A DNA stretch of 64,000 nt from Bradyrhizobium sp. AZCC 1610 (lineage in GTDB: Bacteria > Pseudomonadota > Alphaproteobacteria > Rhizobiales > Xanthobacteraceae): the NCBI RefSeq assembly GCF_036924515.1, contig NZ_JAZHRR010000001.1, forward strand, positions 5,861,001 to 5,925,000, in the 5' to 3' direction. Numbering within the stretch: position 1 is the stretch's first letter; the number at the start of each line of letters is the position of its first letter. The position numbers and the translations under genes are program-made. Of this stretch, positions 62,816 through 64,000 are shown in pieces. The notes under the pieces are model-generated. The model worked only from the letters and a program-made list of their open reading frames with translations. It made no database searches and was not told the origin of the DNA.

Positions 62816-64000
62816 AACAGCATAGCGTTCGTACGTTCAAATCGGCCGATCAACTCCCGCGCGCGAGCCAACTGGCCTGGAAGATCGCCGAGGTGGCCGC
62901 CGACACAGTCGCGGTCGAGAGCAATGTGGTGGAGATGCTGGGCAACCGCATCATCGATAACGCCGCCGTCGCTGCAGCCTCAGTGGCGCGGCGCCCCGTT
63001 GTTAGCGCGCGAACGCAAGCCGAGGCGCATCCGTTCCAGCCGGGAGCCACCGTGTTCGGGCTGGCGCGGTCGCAGCTGATTTCGCCGGAATGGGCCGCTT
63101 GGGCCAACGGCGTTGCCGTCCGCGAACTCGATTTCCACGACACGTTCCTGGCGGCGGATTATTCGCATCCCGGCGACAACATTCCGCCGGTGCTGGCTGT
63201 CGCCCAGCACTGCGGACTGACGGGCGCAGACCTCGTGCGCGGACTGGCCGCCGCTTACGAAATTCAGGTCGATCTCGTGATCGGCATCTGCCTGCACGAG
63301 CACAAGATCGATCACATCGCCCATCTCGGCCCGTCCGCCGCCGCCGGGATCGGCGCGCTGCTCGGATTGCCTGCCGAGACGATCTATCAGGCCGTTCAGC
63401 AGGCGCTCCACGTCACCACGACCACGCGGCAATCGCGCAAGGGCGAGATATCGAGCTGGAAGGCCTATGCGCCGGCCTTCGCCGGCAAGATGGCGATTGA
63501 ATCCGTCGATCGCGTGATGCGCGGCGAAGGCGCGCCGTCACCCGCCTATGAGGGCGAAGACGGCTTCATCGCCTGGCTGCTCGGCGGTCCGGCTGCGGAA
63601 TACGCGGTGCCGCTGCCTGAGAAGGGCGAGCCCAAGCGCGCCATTCTCGACACCTACACCAAGGAGCACTCAGCCGAATATCAGAGCCAGGCGCTGATCG
63701 ACCTGGCGCGCCGGCTGGGACCGAAGATCGGCGATCTCTCGAAGATCGAAAGCATCGTCATCCACACCAGCCATCACACCCACTACGTGATCGGCACCGG
63801 CGCCAACGACCCGCAAAAGATGGATCCGAAGGCGAGCCGCGAAACGCTCGACCATTCGATCATGTACATTTTCGCGGTCGCACTCGAAGACGGCGGCTGG
63901 CATCACGAACGGTCCTATGCCCCGGAGCGCGCGGGCCGCGAAGCGACGGTCGCGCTGTGGCGCAAGATCTCGACGGTCGAAGACCCCTCATGGACCCGCC
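62812..64000 (+). CDS. prpD: MmgE/PrpD-family protein, probable 2-methylcitrate dehydratase (3' end outside)
   Basis: The frame starts at TTG 62812, inside the thioesterase stop codon, and is open to the edge of the window, giving 396 complete codons. Signatures of the family: [58 protein letters not shown] and [18 protein letters not shown]. PrpD dehydrates 2-methylcitrate to methylaconitate in propionyl-CoA breakdown. The divergent ScfR-type regulator supports this. TTG is a rare start; the first in-frame ATG is codon 43 and would cut into the fold. Confidence 0.88.
   Translation, partial: MKQHSVRTFKSADQLPRASQLAWKIAEVAADTVAVESNVVEMLGNRIIDNAAVAAASVARRPVVSARTQAEAHPFQPGATVFGLARSQLISPEWAAWANGVAVRELDFHDTFLAADYSHPGDNIPPVLAVAQHCGLTGADLVRGLAAAYEIQVDLVIGICLHEHKIDHIAHLGPSAAAGIGALLGLPAETIYQAVQQALHVTTTTRQSRKGEISSWKAYAPAFAGKMAIESVDRVMRGEGAPSPAYEGEDGFIAWLLGGPAAEYAVPLPEKGEPKRAILDTYTKEHSAEYQSQALIDLARRLGPKIGDLSKIESIVIHTSHHTHYVIGTGANDPQKMDPKASRETLDHSIMYIFAVALEDGGWHHERSYAPERAGREATVALWRKISTVEDPSWTR

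Noticed and set aside
1..64000. tRNA, rRNA genes and CRISPR arrays
   Set aside because: No TTCGA-type T-loop with an acceptor stem, no rRNA segment and no regularly spaced short repeats were seen on either strand.

Overview
The window is chromosomal DNA of a high-GC alphaproteobacterium, most likely Bradyrhizobium or a close relative in the Nitrobacteraceae. Evidence: a GapR nucleoid protein, aa3-oxidase subunit IV, split pntA genes, a Gly-rich S21 tail, a ScfR regulator beside PrpD, and many extragenic palindromes of the type common in that group. This is from family recognition, not a database search.

1-9.3 kb is an accessory, eroded region: the end of an AsmA-like gene, a string of five small overlapping ORFs, a ribbon-helix-helix regulator with a PHB-depolymerase-type esterase, a DUF3072 gene plus its broken copy, remnants of a transposase and an XRE antitoxin, an AT-richer lipoprotein with a Cys-rich partner, and an OLD-type ATPase/TOPRIM gene broken by two frameshifts. 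Six copies of one palindromic repeat are scattered only here. 9.3-15.8 kb holds two converging ABC transporter operons: one has a binding protein and two permeases but no ATPase, the other an ATPase and two permeases but no binding protein.

15.9-31 kb carries a TPR protein, glycerol-3-phosphate dehydrogenase coupled to an adenylate cyclase, an ABC-F ATPase, a PAS-GGDEF-EAL protein, an L-2-hydroxyglutarate oxidase-like enzyme, small YdcH-like proteins, a diguanylate cyclase, purEK, aquaporin and rpsU. 31-45.8 kb includes a likely six-gene run (pntA1-pntA2-pntB-hydrolase-Ca/H antiporter-cupin), a Doc toxin with an unusually overlapping AbrB antitoxin, an intradiol dioxygenase, PepF, an XRE/unknown pair, TerC and a sigma-54 response regulator.

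46-64 kb has an L,D-transpeptidase next to a MepK-like endopeptidase (makers and breakers of 3-3 crosslinks), GapR, pyruvate kinase, OsmC, TetR, a frameshifted GT87-like membrane protein, nrdAB, and a methylcitrate-type locus (ScfR regulator, thioesterase, PrpD). The most notable points are a cobalamin riboswitch ahead of nrdAB and an NrdB in which the radical tyrosine is phenylalanine with metal-ligand spacing like the Chlamydia class Ic enzyme: an oxygen-dependent reductase apparently turned down when B12 is available. No tRNA, rRNA or CRISPR array was seen.
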